From: Porphyrobacter sp.
Lineage (GTDB): Bacteria > Pseudomonadota > Alphaproteobacteria > Sphingomonadales > Sphingomonadaceae
Direction: 5' to 3'
Assembly: GCA_016125555.1 (NCBI GenBank)
Contig: WGLN01000015.1
Coordinates: forward strand, 1 to 64,000
Length of the DNA stretch: 64,000 bases
A model generated the notes under the pieces. That model worked only from the letters and a program-made list of their open reading frames with translations. It made no database searches and had not been told where the DNA came from. Within the stretch, counting starts at the first letter, position 1, and each line of letters opens with the position of its first letter. The translations under genes and the position numbers were made by a program. Shown here in pieces: positions 33,159-42,520 of this stretch.

Positions 33159-34808
33159 TCAGCCGCCCTTCATGCTGCCGGCGAGTTCGTTGAGGCGCAG
33201 GAACTCCTGCCGCCAGAAATTGTCCTGCTGCCCTGCGAGCCGCCCGATGTCCGCGAAGCCGAAGCCCATCATCATCTCGTCGCCGCGCAGCACCTGGCCG
33301 AAGGCGGCGACCGCGGCGGCGAAGGCGAAATCGCCGCGCGGGGCGCTGGCGGTCTTGAGCGCAGCGGAGGCGACCGGCTGCTCGATCAGCTTCGAGGTGT
33401 CGCCATCCGGCAGCTTGTAGCGCAGCTTGACCATCGCCGCCTCGGCAAGCTTGGCGCGTGCGGCCTCGGCGGGGCGGTCCTCGTATCGTCTGGGGGCGAT
33501 CCAGCCCTTGCCGCCCACCGGCACCACCTCGTAGATCGCGGTCACCTGATGCCCCGCGCCGATGTCGCCCGCGTCCACGCGGTCGTTGTCGAAATCCTCC
33601 TCGCGCAGCGCCCGGTTTTCGTAGCCCACGAGGCGATACTGGCTGATGACGGCGGGGTTGAATTCGACCTGGATCTTCACGTCCTTGGCGATGGTGAAGA
33701 GGGTGGAGCTCATTTCCTCCCCGAGCACCTTCTTCGCTTCCAGAGCGGAGTCGATATAGGCGTAGTTGCCGTTCCCGTGATCGGCGATCTGCTCCATCAT
33801 CGCCTCGTTGTAATTGCCCTGGCCGAAGCCCAACGTGGTCAGCGTGATGCCCTTGTCGCGCTTGGCCTCGACCAGTTCGATCAGCGCTTTGGTGTCCGAG
33901 ACGCCGACGTTGAAATCGCCGTCGGTGGCGAGGATCACTCGGTTGACCCCGCCACGCACGAAATTGTCCTCCGCGATGCGGTAGGCGAGTTCGATCCCTG
34001 CGCCCCCCGCGGTCGATCCCCCGGCCGAGAGGCTTTCCAGCGCACGCCTGATCTTCGCGGTGTCGCTGGTGGGTTCGAGCACCATGCCCGCAGCCCCCGC
34101 ATAGACCACGATCGACACCTTGTCCTTGGGGCTCAGTTCGCCCGCCAGCCCGGCAAGCGCGGTCTTGACCAGCGGCAGCTTGTCGGGGCTGTTCATCGAG
34201 CCCGAGACGTCCATCAGGAAGACGAGATTGGCGGGCGGCCGCTCGGCGGCGTCGATGTCGTAGCCGCGCAACCCGATGCGCATCAGGTAAGTGTTGTCGT
34301 TCCACGGCGTCTTCGCGACATCGGTGGTCACCGTGAAGGGTTGCTCGCGATCTTTCGGCTTGGGATAGTCGTAGCGGAAATAGTTGATCATCTCCTCGGT
34401 GCGCACCGCATCCTGCGGGGGCAGGCTGCCCTGCGTGAGGAAGCGCCGGGTGTTGGCATAGGCACCGGTGTCGACATCGACCGAGAAGGTGGAGACAGGC
34501 TCGGCGGCGACCAGCTTGACCGGCGAGACTTCGGCGCCCTCGTATTTCTCGCGGCCCGGATCGGTCGCTACCATCACCGGCGGGGCGAAATAGGCCCTGT
34601 CGGCCGCGCCGGCCTCGGCCCGGCGCTGTGCGGTCACCGAAATCGCCGCGGGCGGCGGCGGCGGGGGCGGCGGAGGAGGGGGAGGCGGGGCGGCGACCGG
34701 CCCCGCAGGTGCCTCGGGCGCACGCGCCAGTTTCTCGGCATCATTGGCGGCACAGCCCGCGATAACGGCGCACATCGCCGCGGCTCCGACCAGACGGGTC
34801 CCTCGCAT
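33159..34808 (-). CDS. VWA-domain lipoprotein (YfbK-like) with polyproline and TonB-box-like motif
   Basis: This 549-residue protein has a lipoprotein signal (VIAGC, Cys19), a run of 13 prolines (41-53) and directly behind it AAISVTAQRRAE, which looks like a TonB box. The YfbK-type N-domain (STFSVDVDTGAYANTRRFL) follows, then a von Willebrand A domain with MIDAS motif DVSGSM (200-205). A C-terminal DUF3520-like region (VGGKGWIAPRRYEDRPAEAA) ends the protein. VWA proteins bind partners through a metal ion at the cell surface or in the periplasm. The ATG at 34808 follows GGGGAGA; GTG at 34811 is an alternative. The role is unknown. Confidence 0.8.
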   Translation of the reverse strand: MRGTRLVGAAAMCAVIAGCAANDAEKLARAPEAPAGPVAAPPPPPPPPPPPPPAAISVTAQRRAEAGAADRAYFAPPVMVATDPGREKYEGAEVSPVKLVAAEPVSTFSVDVDTGAYANTRRFLTQGSLPPQDAVRTEEMINYFRYDYPKPKDREQPFTVTTDVAKTPWNDNTYLMRIGLRGYDIDAAERPPANLVFLMDVSGSMNSPDKLPLVKTALAGLAGELSPKDKVSIVVYAGAAGMVLEPTSDTAKIRRALESLSAGGSTAGGAGIELAYRIAEDNFVRGGVNRVILATDGDFNVGVSDTKALIELVEAKRDKGITLTTLGFGQGNYNEAMMEQIADHGNGNYAYIDSALEAKKVLGEEMSSTLFTIAKDVKIQVEFNPAVISQYRLVGYENRALREEDFDNDRVDAGDIGAGHQVTAIYEVVPVGGKGWIAPRRYEDRPAEAARAKLAEAAMVKLRYKLPDGDTSKLIEQPVASAALKTASAPRGDFAFAAAVAAFGQVLRGDEMMMGFGFADIGRLAGQQDNFWRQEFLRLNELAGSMKGG

Positions 34809-34880
34809 CACCTTGTTCTCCCCACATCTTTCAGATGCAGACGAGGATCGGGTCGGGGCCGTGAATAGCGACTGAACGTG

Positions 34881-36437
34881 CTAGGCGGGCGGCGAGGCGT
34901 CTTCGGCCGGGACGACGTTCTTGCGGAACAGCACCTTGTCGTCCTCGTCGAAGCCGCGCCGCCAGATCACCGCGCCATAGGTGGCGAGCACCGCCGGGAC
35001 GCCGAAAACCAGTTCGATCCATTCGGGCAGCAGGGTGAAGGCGAAGCCGACCACCACCGCCGCCGCCGCGGCATGGGCGAGCGGCCAGCGCCAGTTCGAC
35101 ACCGGGGCGCCCAGCAGGTGCTTCAAAAGCAGCGCCTTGACGAGGCTTGACGTGGCGAGCGCCACCATCAACGCCCCCGCCGCGCCCGCGGCCTCGAACC
35201 CGCCGCCGAGCCTTGCCTTCTTGGCGGCGAGGATCAGCGCCACGGTGAGCCCCGCCTGCAGGGCGATGATCCCGACCGAGATCGCCAGGTTGCGCTTCCT
35301 CGCGATGTAGACCAGCACGCTTTCCGAGACGACCGCCATCGAGGCGACCACCTCGGCCGCGAGCAGGAAAGCGAGCGCGGCGGTGCCCGCGACATAGTCC
35401 GGCCCCCACAGGCCCATCACCGCCTCGCCCGGAACGCCCAGCACCAGCGCGATGCCCAGCTGCACCGCGACGATCCAGAACCCCACCTGCCGCACTTGTG
35501 CTGCAATCGCCTCCATGTTGCCGATGCGCAGGTTCTTGGTGATGACCGGCGAGAGGATCGGCTCGAAGCTGGTCTTCAATTTCTGCGGCAGCGAGGCGAT
35601 CTGCTGCGCGGCGTAGTAGATGCCGACCGCCGAGGGCGGGGCGAACAACCCGAGGATGAAGATGTCGAGCAGCCGGGTGCCGCGCTCGATCGCGTCCGCC
35701 CCGACCAGGGGAAAGGCGCGGGTCGACATCTTCAGCATCGCGCGCGCCTCGATCCGCCAGCCCTGCGGCAGCCCGTAGGTCTTGAGGAACGGCCACAACG
35801 CGGTCAGCAGCCCGGCATAGATCGAGGCGATGAAGGCGAGCGCCAGCCCCGCATCGCGGGTCGAGGGAATGAAGAAGAACACCCCTGCCGCGATCGAGAT
35901 CGTCCACGGCTCGACCACCGCCCGCGCGCGCACCGTGGTGGCGATGTCGAAGCGGTAGGCCTGCGCCGCGAGCAGGATCTCGGTGACCGCGAAGGCCGGG
36001 ATCGTCGCCACCAGCCACAGGTCGAGCGGCGCGTTCATCCCGTTGGGGAACATCGGCTCGGGGAACACCAGCAGCACCGCGGCGGCGATGGCCGAATAGC
36101 CGAGCGCAAGCAGGATGCCGTCGTAGACGAGGTTGGTTTCCGCCGCGCGGTTCTCGCCCGCGCCTTCGGAGAGGCGCTGCGCCAGCCCGCGCTTCTCGCC
36201 CAGCGAGCACACCAGCGCGACGATCTCGATCAGCACCAGCGCCGAGGCGAAGCGCCCCAGCGCCTCCGCGCCGTAGAGGCGGGTGGCGATGACGAGGAAG
36301 GGGATGCGAGCGACCAGCCGCACCACGAAGCCCATGGTGTTGGTGCGCCCGCCCTTGGCCAGCGTGGCGAGATCGTCGCCGCCCTTTTCCGGGGCGGGTG
36401 CGGGCGCGGCGGGGATGTGGGTGGGGGGAAGGCTCAC
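34881..36437 (-). CDS. Polysaccharide flippase (MATE/Wzx-like, oligosaccharide flippase family)
   Basis: This 518-residue membrane protein has twelve to fourteen predicted helices and the family pattern MGFVVRLVARIPFLVIATRL, LVCSLGEKRGLAQRLSEGA and DAIERGTRLLDIFILGLFAP. It resembles oligosaccharide flippases (Wzx/MurJ-related superfamily), which move lipid-linked sugars across the inner membrane. The substrate is unknown, since no glycosyltransferase is near. The GTG start at 36437 ([20 protein letters not shown]) overlaps the gpsA stop (GTGA). The frame remains open far upstream inside gpsA, but this is only shadow sequence. Confidence 0.8.
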   Translation of the reverse strand: MSLPPTHIPAAPAPAPEKGGDDLATLAKGGRTNTMGFVVRLVARIPFLVIATRLYGAEALGRFASALVLIEIVALVCSLGEKRGLAQRLSEGAGENRAAETNLVYDGILLALGYSAIAAAVLLVFPEPMFPNGMNAPLDLWLVATIPAFAVTEILLAAQAYRFDIATTVRARAVVEPWTISIAAGVFFFIPSTRDAGLALAFIASIYAGLLTALWPFLKTYGLPQGWRIEARAMLKMSTRAFPLVGADAIERGTRLLDIFILGLFAPPSAVGIYYAAQQIASLPQKLKTSFEPILSPVITKNLRIGNMEAIAAQVRQVGFWIVAVQLGIALVLGVPGEAVMGLWGPDYVAGTAALAFLLAAEVVASMAVVSESVLVYIARKRNLAISVGIIALQAGLTVALILAAKKARLGGGFEAAGAAGALMVALATSSLVKALLLKHLLGAPVSNWRWPLAHAAAAAVVVGFAFTLLPEWIELVFGVPAVLATYGAVIWRRGFDEDDKVLFRKNVVPAEDASPPA

Positions 36438-37450
36438 GCGTCCGGCTCTCTGTCCGGGTTTTCCCGCTCGGCGCGCAGCGGCCGCGCAAGCAGGGCGGTC
36501 ACCACTTCGCCCGCGCTTTCGCCGGCGAGGATGGCGTTCACCGCGTCGACGATCGGCATGGCGATGCCGCGCTGGGCGGCGAGCGCGGCGAGCACCGGGG
36601 CGGTGTGCGCGCCCTCCGCTACGGTGCGGCGGTCGGCCATCAGGCCGGCGGCAGGCGCGCCCTCGCCAAGCGCCTTTCCGAGCGAGAAATTGCGGCTCGA
36701 TGTGGACGAGCAGGTCAGCACCAGATCGCCGAGACCGCACAGGCCCGCGAGCGTCTCCGCCCGCGCGCCGAGCGCCTCGCCGAAGCGCAGCATCTCGGCA
36801 TAGCCCCTCGCAATCAGCGCCGCGCGCGCGTTCTGGCCGAGCGCCAGACCCTCGACCACCCCGCAGGCGATCGCGAGCACGTTCTTGACCGCGCCGCCGA
36901 TCTCCGCGCCGGTGACATCGTCGGAGTAATAGGGCCGGAAGGCGGGCCGCGCGATGGCCGGGGCGAGCCGTTCCCACTGCGCCTCGCCGCCCCCGCAGGC
37001 GAGGGTGACCGCGGTGGGAAGCCCCGCGGCGACCTCGTGCGCGAAGGTTGGGCCGGACAGCACCGCGATGGCGCTGCCGGGCGAGGCTTCGCGCGCGACG
37101 TCGTTCATCAACCTGCCGGTCCCCGCCTCGATGCCCTTGGAGCACAGCACCAGGTCGCGCGGGTGGCGCGCGAGGCCCGCCAGCACCTTCCCCAGCACCT
37201 GCGCTGGCGTGACGACCAGCGCGATCTCGCAAGGCGCGAAGTCCGCAAGATCGCCGGTCGCGCGGATCGTCGGCGCAAGCTCGGCGGACGGCAGGTAGAG
37301 CGGGTTGCGATGTTCGGCATTGATCGCGGCGACGACCTCCGGCTCATAGGCCCACAGCAGCACCTCGCGCCCGTCGCTGGCGAGCATCTGCGCGAGCGCG
37401 GTGCCCCAGGCGCCTGCCCCGATGACGCCGATGGCCGAATGCGACGTCAT
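36434..37450 (-). CDS. gpsA: NAD(P)-dependent glycerol-3-phosphate dehydrogenase
   Basis: This 338-residue enzyme starts [20 protein letters not shown] with the nucleotide-binding GxGxWG motif. It then shows [52 protein letters not shown] and [20 protein letters not shown] with the catalytic Lys. It reduces dihydroxyacetone phosphate to sn-glycerol 3-phosphate for phospholipid synthesis. The start overlaps the tsaD stop by four bases, and its own stop overlaps the flippase start. tsaD-gpsA pairing is common in alphaproteobacteria. Confidence 0.93.
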   Translation of the reverse strand: MTSHSAIGVIGAGAWGTALAQMLASDGREVLLWAYEPEVVAAINAEHRNPLYLPSAELAPTIRATGDLADFAPCEIALVVTPAQVLGKVLAGLARHPRDLVLCSKGIEAGTGRLMNDVAREASPGSAIAVLSGPTFAHEVAAGLPTAVTLACGGGEAQWERLAPAIARPAFRPYYSDDVTGAEIGGAVKNVLAIACGVVEGLALGQNARAALIARGYAEMLRFGEALGARAETLAGLCGLGDLVLTCSSTSSRNFSLGKALGEGAPAAGLMADRRTVAEGAHTAPVLAALAAQRGIAMPIVDAVNAILAGESAGEVVTALLARPLRAERENPDREPDA

Positions 37451-38520
37451 GCCTTCACTCCCGCCCCGCGCACCGCCTCGGCGGCGGGGTCGAGCGGCCA
37501 GCGCGGGCGCGCGACGAAGTCGAGCGGGTCGCCGGCGAAGCCCGCGCCTTCCTGCGCGAGGCGTTCGAGCCCTGCCCAGGCGATCATCGCGGCATTGTCG
37601 GTGCACAGGGCGAGCGGCGGAGCTGTGAAGCGCATCCCATGCTTGTCCGCGAGCAGTTCGAGGACACCGCGCACCGTTTTGTTGGCCGCGACGCCCCCCG
37701 CGACGACCAGCGCGGGAAAGGGGCCGGCATTCGCAAGGGCGCGGCCGAGCCGGTCGGTAAGGCACTCCACCGCCGCCTGCTGGAAACTCGCGGCGATGTC
37801 GGCGGGTTCGTGCGCGCCGCTCTCCACCGCGCGCAGCACCGCGCTTTTCAATCCGGCGAAGGAGAAATGCGGCTCGGCCGAACCCTTGAGCGGGCGGGGC
37901 AGGGGCACGGCGCGAGGGTTGCCCGCCAGCGCCAGCCGCTCGACCGCGGGGCCGCCGGGATAGCCGAGCCCGAGCAGCTTGGCGGTCTTGTCGAACGCCT
38001 CACCCAGCGCGTCGTCGATGGTGGTGGCAAGGCGGCGGTAGCGCCCCACGCCGTCGACCGCGAGGATCTGGCAATGCCCGCCCGAGACCAGCAGCAACAG
38101 GTAGGGGAAGGCGAGCTCAGCATCGGCGAGGCGCGGCGAGAGGGCGTGGCCTTCGAGGTGGTTGACCGCGATCAGCGGCTTGTCCGCCGCCATCGTCAGC
38201 GCCTTGGCGCTGACGAGGCCCACCATGACCCCGCCGATCAGCCCCGGTCCCGCGGTGGCGGCGATGGCGTCGAGATCGGCAAGACCGACGCCCGCCTCGC
38301 CCATCACCTTCTCCAGCATCGGTGCGAGCCGTTCGGCATGCGCGCGCGCGGCGATTTCGGGCACGACCCCGCCATAGGGCGCGTGTTCGGCCTCCTGGCT
38401 GGCGATCGCCTGCGCGATCACCGTCCGGTCGCCGCGCACCAGCGCCACGGCGGTCTCGTCGCAGCTCGATTCGATGCCCAGAACGAGCGGGGCTTCAGAG
38501 GTGTGCGTTAGCGATCCCAT
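37447..38520 (-). CDS. tsaD: tRNA N6-adenosine threonylcarbamoyltransferase TsaD
   Basis: This 357-residue protein begins [20 protein letters not shown] and has the ASKHA fold signatures of Tsa[24 protein letters not shown] (here [16 protein letters not shown]), VNHLEGH with metal ligands His121 and His125, [22 protein letters not shown] and GGVAANK. With TsaB, TsaE and TsaC it makes the t6A37 modification on tRNAs that read ANN codons. It is divergent from hemC across about 45 bases, so both promoters lie in a very short region, a common alphaproteobacterial arrangement. Confidence 0.95.
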   Translation of the reverse strand: MGSLTHTSEAPLVLGIESSCDETAVALVRGDRTVIAQAIASQEAEHAPYGGVVPEIAARAHAERLAPMLEKVMGEAGVGLADLDAIAATAGPGLIGGVMVGLVSAKALTMAADKPLIAVNHLEGHALSPRLADAELAFPYLLLLVSGGHCQILAVDGVGRYRRLATTIDDALGEAFDKTAKLLGLGYPGGPAVERLALAGNPRAVPLPRPLKGSAEPHFSFAGLKSAVLRAVESGAHEPADIAASFQQAAVECLTDRLGRALANAGPFPALVVAGGVAANKTVRGVLELLADKHGMRFTAPPLALCTDNAAMIAWAGLERLAQEGAGFAGDPLDFVARPRWPLDPAAEAVRGAGVKA

Positions 38521-38564
38521 CCGGCTTCCATCTAGTCTGTATGACCGCTAGGGCAAGCGTGGCC

Positions 38565-39518
38565 ATGAACGAAGCATCCTCAAGCACGCCGCAGCCCGAA
38601 GCCAGGCTCCGCCTCGGCACCCGCAATTCCCCGCTGGCGATGGCGCAGGCCTTCGAGACCAGTGCGCGGCTGTGCGCGGCCCACGGCTGGCCGGCGGAGG
38701 CGGTGGAGATCGTCCCGGTGCTCGCCAGCGGCGACAAGGTGCTCGACCGCCCGCTCGCCGAGATCGGCGGCAAGGCGCTGTGGACCAAGGAGCTGGACCA
38801 GTGGCTGGGTGAGGGGCGCATCGATTTCTCGGTGCATTCGGCCAAGGACGTCGAGACGATCCGCCCGCCCGAGTTTCACTTCCCCGCCTTCCTGCCGAGG
38901 GCCGACCGGCGCGATTGCCTCGTGGGGGCGACGAGCATCGCGGCCATTCCGCAGGGCGCGGTCGTCGGCACCAGCGCGCCGCGCCGCGCCGCGCAGCTTC
39001 TCAACTTGCGACCCGATTGCCGGGTGGTGACCTTCCGCGGCAATGTCGCGACGCGGCTCGCCAAGCTGCAGGCGGGCGAGGCCGACGTCACCTTCCTCGC
39101 CGCAGCGGGGCTGGAGCGGCTCGAACAGGGCGGCGTCGGGCACCCGCTGGAGCAGGACGAATGGATTCCCGCGGCCGCACAGGGCGTCATCGCGATCGAA
39201 TGCCGCGCCGACGATGCGGCGACCACCGCGCTGCTCGCCGCGATCGACCATGCCCCGACCCGCGCCGAGCTGGAAGCGGAACGCGAATTGCTGGCCGAAC
39301 TGGGCGGCACCTGCCACTCGCCGGTCGCGGTGCTGTGCGTGAACGAGGGCGAGCGCCTCGCCATGCGCGCCGCGCTGTTCAGCCCCGACGGGGCCGAGCG
39401 GATCGAGGGTGCGGCCAATTTCGCGCCCGGCGACCGCGATGCGGTGCGCGCGCTCGCGGCCGACCTGCTCGCCCGCGCCACCCCCGGCATCGCCCCGCAT
39501 TTCCGCGCCGCAGGATGA
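38565..39518 (+). CDS. hemC: Hydroxymethylbilane synthase (porphobilinogen deaminase)
   Basis: This 317-residue enzyme joins four porphobilinogens into hydroxymethylbilane for haem and tetrapyrrole synthesis. Family motifs are LRLGTRNSPLAMAQA, GGKALWTKELDQWL, FSVHSAKDVET, GTSAPRRAAQLLNLRPD, FRGNVATRLAKL, and the cofactor-binding Cys250 in GGTCHSP. The ATG at 38565 gives the usual N-terminus; an ATG at 38541 would add eight residues, and neither has a strong ribosome-binding site. The stop overlaps the start of hemD by four bases. Divergent tsaD lies upstream. Confidence 0.93.
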   Translation: MNEASSSTPQPEARLRLGTRNSPLAMAQAFETSARLCAAHGWPAEAVEIVPVLASGDKVLDRPLAEIGGKALWTKELDQWLGEGRIDFSVHSAKDVETIRPPEFHFPAFLPRADRRDCLVGATSIAAIPQGAVVGTSAPRRAAQLLNLRPDCRVVTFRGNVATRLAKLQAGEADVTFLAAAGLERLEQGGVGHPLEQDEWIPAAAQGVIAIECRADDAATTALLAAIDHAPTRAELEAERELLAELGGTCHSPVAVLCVNEGERLAMRAALFSPDGAERIEGAANFAPGDRDAVRALAADLLARATPGIAPHFRAAG

Positions 39519-40231
39519 GCGCGAGACTGCTCGCGCTGCGCCCCGAACCGGGGCTTTCCGCCACGCTCGAGAAGGTGCGCGGGATGGGGCTGGAGATTGC
39601 CGGGCTGGCATTGTCGGAAATCCGTCCGCTGGCGTGGGACTGCCCCGATCCGGCGCTTTACGAGGGCCTGCTGATTGGCAGCGCCAATGCCATCCTGCAC
39701 GGCGGACGCAATCTCGAACAGCTGAAGGACAAGCCGGTCTATGCCGTGGGCGAGGCCACCGCCGAGGCCGCGCGCGCAGCGGGCTTTGCAGTGGCGATGG
39801 TCGGCAGCGGGGGCCTCCAAGGCGTGCTCGATGCCATCTCCGGCCCCTCCCGCCTGCTGCGCATCGCGGGCGAGGAGCATGTGCCGCTGACCCCGCCCGA
39901 AGGCGTCGCCTTCGACACCGTCATCGCCTATCGCAACGCCATGCTGCCGCTCGACCCGGCGGCGGACCTGCTGCGCAGGGGCGATGCCGTGGTGCTGCTC
40001 CATTCCGCCGCCACCGCGCGCCACTTCGCGGCCGAATGCGACCGGCTTGGCCTTGCGCGCAGGACCATCGCGCTCGCCGCGCTCGGCCCGCGCATCGCCG
40101 CCGCCGCGGGGGAGGGCTGGCGCGCGGTGCACATCGCGCCGCGGCCCGACGAGGCGGCGCTGCTCGCATTGGTGTTTGACATCTGGACGGAGGGACGCTC
40201 CATATCCTCCCCTTCCGCCGGCCTGTCCTGA
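39515..40231 (+). CDS. hemD: Uroporphyrinogen-III synthase
   Basis: This 238-residue protein is a divergent HemD, as is usual for this fast-evolving family. Support comes from RLLALRPEPGLSATLEKVRG at the start, AYEGLLIGSANA-type positions (ALYEGLLIGSANAI), PVYAVGEATAEAARAAGF, RLLRIAGEEHV and VVLLHSAATARHF. It closes hydroxymethylbilane to uroporphyrinogen III. The ATG overlaps the hemC stop (ATGA), and position next to hemC supports the call. The next gene is the mitofilin-like protein usually found behind hemD in alphaproteobacteria. Confidence 0.88.
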   Translation: MSARLLALRPEPGLSATLEKVRGMGLEIAGLALSEIRPLAWDCPDPALYEGLLIGSANAILHGGRNLEQLKDKPVYAVGEATAEAARAAGFAVAMVGSGGLQGVLDAISGPSRLLRIAGEEHVPLTPPEGVAFDTVIAYRNAMLPLDPAADLLRRGDAVVLLHSAATARHFAAECDRLGLARRTIALAALGPRIAAAAGEGWRAVHIAPRPDEAALLALVFDIWTEGRSISSPSAGLS

Positions 40232-40283
40232 GGCCCGGCGGGCATAGGCCCACTGACCGGCACGGTCGCAGAACGGACCCGCG

Positions 40284-41204
40284 ATGGAATCGAAGTACGG
40301 AAGCCGCCGCAAGACATCCTCGAGCCGGGGATTGTGGGCGGCCGTGTTCGCCGCCTTCCTCGCGGGGGGCACGCTGGTCGGTTGGGTGATGTGGTACAAC
40401 CTGCGCGCCGACCGGAACGCGCCGCCGGCGGCGGTTTCCGCTGCCTCCGACGCGCCGACCACCGCGCTGCCCGGCGGCACGCTGTCGCCTTCGCCGACCC
40501 CGCTCGCCGACGCCAAGCCTCCCGAGAACGCCGAGGAGGCGGTCGAGGCGGTGACCCGCGTCGCGGCGCAGCAGGGCGGGCTCGACCAGCGCCTCGCCGC
40601 CGCCGAGCAGCGCCTCGCGCGGCTCGACCTCCAGGCCCAGGCCGCTGCCGGCAACGCCGCGCGCGCGGAAAGCCTGCTGATCGCCTTCGCCGCCCGCCGC
40701 GCGGTCGAGCGCGGGGCCGAACTCGGCTACCTCTCGGACCAGCTGCGGCTGCGCTTCGGCGACCAGTGGCCCAACGCGGTCAACACGATCATCGATTTCT
40801 CGCGCGACCCGGTGCGGCTCGATGCGCTGATGGCGCGGCTCGAAGGGCTCGGGCCGCAGCTGTCGGCGAGCAGCGAGGGCCCTTCGTGGGAGGGGTTCAA
40901 GCGCGAACTCGGCCAGCTCTTTGTGTTCCGCCGCGAAAGCACCCCCTCCCCTCAGCCGCAACGCCGGCTCGAACGCGCGCGCTGGGCGCTTGAGCAGGGC
41001 CGTTATCAGAACGCAATCGACGAGGTGAAGGGCATGCCCGGTGCCGACAAGGCCGCGGCGTGGATCAAGGATGCGGAACGCTACGCCAAGGCGATGAATG
41101 CGCTCGAGGTGATCGAGACCGCCGCGGTGCTCGACCAGCGGGGCTTGCGCGACGGAGCGGGCAATCCGGTGCGGCAGCTGAGCCCGCTGATTGTCGGGAA
41201 CTAG
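40284..41204 (+). CDS. Mitofilin/HemX-like membrane protein (COG4223 type)
   Basis: This 306-residue protein has a short basic N-terminus, one membrane helix (WAAVFAAFLAGGTLVGWVMW) and an extended Pro/Ala/Ser linker. A helical, coiled-coil-prone region rich in Ala, Glu and Gln (about 85-140: AVTRVAAQQGGLDQRLAAAE) follows, and then a C-terminal helical domain. Proteins downstream of hemCD in alphaproteobacteria with this design are bacterial mitofilin homologues, thought to shape inner membranes. Homology is judged from architecture and position rather than strong motifs. The UbiH gene on the other side is convergent. Confidence 0.6.
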   Translation: MESKYGSRRKTSSSRGLWAAVFAAFLAGGTLVGWVMWYNLRADRNAPPAAVSAASDAPTTALPGGTLSPSPTPLADAKPPENAEEAVEAVTRVAAQQGGLDQRLAAAEQRLARLDLQAQAAAGNAARAESLLIAFAARRAVERGAELGYLSDQLRLRFGDQWPNAVNTIIDFSRDPVRLDALMARLEGLGPQLSASSEGPSWEGFKRELGQLFVFRRESTPSPQPQRRLERARWALEQGRYQNAIDEVKGMPGADKAAAWIKDAERYAKAMNALEVIETAAVLDQRGLRDGAGNPVRQLSPLIVGN

Positions 41205-41243
41205 CACCGCCGGGCGGCACGAAATCCGCCTGGGAGCCGGCCC

Positions 41244-42470
41244 TTACGCCTTCAGCAATTCCGGCAGGTCGCCCGAAACGCCGCGCGCCTCGTTCATGAA
41301 GAACTGCTTGAGCAGCGGGGTGCGCTGCACCGCCGCCATGCCAAGGCGGCGCACTGCGCTCGCGGTCTTGCCGGGGACGCCGAACAGGCGGGTGAGCCCG
41401 TCGGTCGCCAGCGCCACCATGAAGCTGTCGAGCCCGCGCCACGCCTCGTAACGCTTGAGCACCTCCGGATCGCCCGGATCGAGCCCCAGCCGCGCGCCCT
41501 CTGCCAGCACCTGGGTGAGCGCGCCAACATCGCGCAGGCCCAGGTTGAGCCCCTGCCCGGCGATCGGGTGGATGCCGTGCGCCGAATCGCCGATCAGCGC
41601 GAGCCGCTCGGCGGTGATCTTGGCGGTGTGGTGGAAGCCGAGCGGCCAGGACGAGCGCGCGCCGACGCTCAGCACCCGGCCCAGCACCCCGCCCATGCGC
41701 TTTTCCACCTCGGCGAGGAAGGCCCGGTCGCCGAGCTTGGTGACGCCCGCGGCGTCGCTTTCCGATACGGTCCACACCAGCGAGGAGCGATGGGTGCCAT
41801 CCGCGTCGTCGTTCATCGGCAGCAGCGCGAAGGGCCCGGCGGGATAGAAGATTTCCCATGCGACATTGTCGTGCGGCCGCTCGTGGGTCAGCCCGCAAAT
41901 CACCGCGCGGTGCCGGTAATCCCACTTGGCGATGGTGATGCCCGCCGCATCGCGGGTGGGCGACTGGCGCCCTTCGGCGGCGACCATCAGCCGGCCCTTG
42001 AGCTTGCGCCCGTCGGCGAGCACCGCGGCGACGCCGTATTCGCTGCGCTGGCGCTCGGTGACCTGGGCCTTGGCGACCCAGTTGATCAGCGGCTCCTGCG
42101 CCGCGGCCTCGAACAGCGCGAGCCGCAGGCGGCGGTTCGGGAACATCCGCCCGAGCGTGCCGTCGTCCGGGCCGGGAACGAAATCGAGCCTTCCGGGCTT
42201 GTTCTGGTCGGTGACGGCAATGGCGGAAATATCGCAGGCGAACGCCTCGAGCCCCTCAGCGATGCCGATATTCTCGAACAGGTGCCAACTGGCGGTGGAG
42301 ATCGCGGTGGCGCGGTCGTCGAAGCCCTCCGCCGTCAGCTCGGCCGGATCGGCGCGGTCGATCACGTGGCTCGACAGGCCCTTCTTGGCCGCCGCCAGCG
42401 CCAGCGTCATGCCCACCAGCCCGCCGCCGAGGATCACCAGGTCGCGGGTTTCGTTGTCAGCCTGTGTCAC
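41244..42470 (-). CDS. Ubiquinone biosynthesis FAD-dependent hydroxylase (UbiH/UbiF/Coq6 family)
   Basis: This 408-residue flavoprotein has the FAD-binding GGGLVGMTLALAAAKKGLSS at the start. The second FAD motif near residue 290 reads LIGDSAHGIHPIAGQGLNLG, with GLRDVGALTQVL behind it. These are the marks of the UbiH/UbiF/UbiM ring hydroxylases, which add hydroxyl groups to the ubiquinone precursor ring at the inner membrane. The exact ring position cannot be read from sequence. It is divergent from the DsbD-like gene with about 50 bases between the starts. Confidence 0.88.
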   Translation of the reverse strand: MTQADNETRDLVILGGGLVGMTLALAAAKKGLSSHVIDRADPAELTAEGFDDRATAISTASWHLFENIGIAEGLEAFACDISAIAVTDQNKPGRLDFVPGPDDGTLGRMFPNRRLRLALFEAAAQEPLINWVAKAQVTERQRSEYGVAAVLADGRKLKGRLMVAAEGRQSPTRDAAGITIAKWDYRHRAVICGLTHERPHDNVAWEIFYPAGPFALLPMNDDADGTHRSSLVWTVSESDAAGVTKLGDRAFLAEVEKRMGGVLGRVLSVGARSSWPLGFHHTAKITAERLALIGDSAHGIHPIAGQGLNLGLRDVGALTQVLAEGARLGLDPGDPEVLKRYEAWRGLDSFMVALATDGLTRLFGVPGKTASAVRRLGMAAVQRTPLLKQFFMNEARGVSGDLPELLKA

Positions 42471-42520
42471 CTTAGCGGCTCCGATTGCGAAGATTGAGCG
42501 CCGAGCCTAGAGGGTAGCCC

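Noticed and set aside
36438..37232. N-terminal extension of the flippase to 783 residues
   Set aside because: The extension is encoded inside gpsA in another frame and is Arg/Ala-rich noise; the GTG at 36437 overlaps the gpsA stop.
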